Assembly (NCBI GenBank): GCA_023395695.1
Contig: JAEWYJ010000007.1
Coordinates: forward strand, 1 to 5,320
DNA: 5,320 nucleotides
Source: Bacillota bacterium
GTDB lineage: Bacteria; Bacillota; Clostridia; Oscillospirales; Ruminococcaceae
Reading direction: 5' to 3'
Part shown: in pieces, positions 5,149 through 5,320 of the stretch
Numbering within the stretch: position 1 is the first letter of the stretch
How the letters are laid out: every line of letters starts with the position of its first letter
The notes under the pieces: model-generated
What the model saw: the letters and a program-made list of their open reading frames with translations, nothing else
Databases searched by the model: none
Told to the model about the DNA's origin: nothing
Program-made: the position numbers and the translations under genes

Positions 5149-5320
5149 TTAAGAAGCCATTTTCTGGCCGGCCACGTCACTGTAGGAATTGCGCATATTT
5201 TCGACAAAGATGCCATAACCCCGTGCGGGGTCGTTAACAAACACGTGGGTGACAGCGCCTACAAGCTTGCCATCCTGAATAATTGGAGAGCCGCTCATGC
5301 CCTGAACAATGCCACCGGGT
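5149..5320 (-). CDS. spoIVB: SpoIVB, forespore signalling serine peptidase (C-terminal 56 codons, runs off right edge)
   Basis: SpoIVB is a PDZ-containing S55-family serine peptidase. It is made in the forespore and secreted into the space between forespore and mother-cell membranes, where in Bacillus it triggers pro-sigma-K processing by cleaving SpoIVFA; this is family knowledge. The fragment begins [15 protein letters not shown], with the catalytic serine in GMSGSP (codon at 5293-5295). It continues through [19 protein letters not shown] and ENM, which is near-invariant in the family, and ends at the TAA at 5149-5151 with a short variable tail ([14 protein letters not shown]). The catalytic histidine and aspartate and the PDZ domain lie beyond the right edge. 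In most endospore formers spo0A follows directly; here a convergent oxidoreductase gene intervenes. Confidence 0.96.
   Translation of the reverse strand, partial: PGGIVQGMSGSPIIQDGKLVGAVTHVFVNDPARGYGIFVENMRNSYSDVAGQKMAS

Overview
The window looks like a chromosomal segment of an endospore-forming member of the Clostridia. The 3' end of spoIVB and a complete spo0A, both sporulation genes, lie in the usual order on the minus strand, followed by addB of the Gram-positive AddAB recombination nuclease. The coding sequence is GC-rich (43 of 60 bases are G/C in 121-180), which fits the Oscillospirales better than low-GC Clostridium. That placement is an inference from gene content and composition.

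Layout, read along the minus strand from right to left. 5320-5149 holds the last 56 codons of spoIVB, with the catalytic-serine motif. 5140-5053 holds two hairpins between convergent gene ends. 5024-3852 is a plus-strand gene for a 390-residue Gfo/Idh/MocA-type oxidoreductase. 3851-3294 is an AT-rich divergent intergenic region with candidate promoters, a 0A-box-like site and a hairpin followed by seven T. 3293-2514 is spo0A, followed by a hairpin (2447-2487) that probably ends its transcript. 2421-2091 holds three tandem copies of a 110-base palindromic repeat. 2068-1 is the first 689 codons of addB, which runs off the left edge with its reading frame intact.

How the genes relate. SpoIVB (forespore signalling protease) and Spo0A (master sporulation regulator) are neighbours in most endospore formers. 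Here they are separated by about 1.85 kb carrying an oppositely oriented metabolic gene with its own ribosome binding site and terminator, so they cannot be co-transcribed without reading through that gene antisense. AddB shares the strand but is set off from spo0A by a terminator and the repeat array. The copy nearest addB carries an extended -10 motif at a suitable distance to serve as its promoter.

The observations most worth follow-up are: the tandem 110-base repeat with nested alternative inverted repeats and outward-facing TGGTATAAT motifs; a Spo0A receiver domain in which the normally invariant lysine is arginine; the oxidoreductase inserted into the spoIVB-spo0A pair, with arginine in place of the usual catalytic aspartate; and a possible short divergent RNA opposite the spo0A leader. 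I see no tRNA, rRNA, CRISPR array, transposase or known riboswitch.
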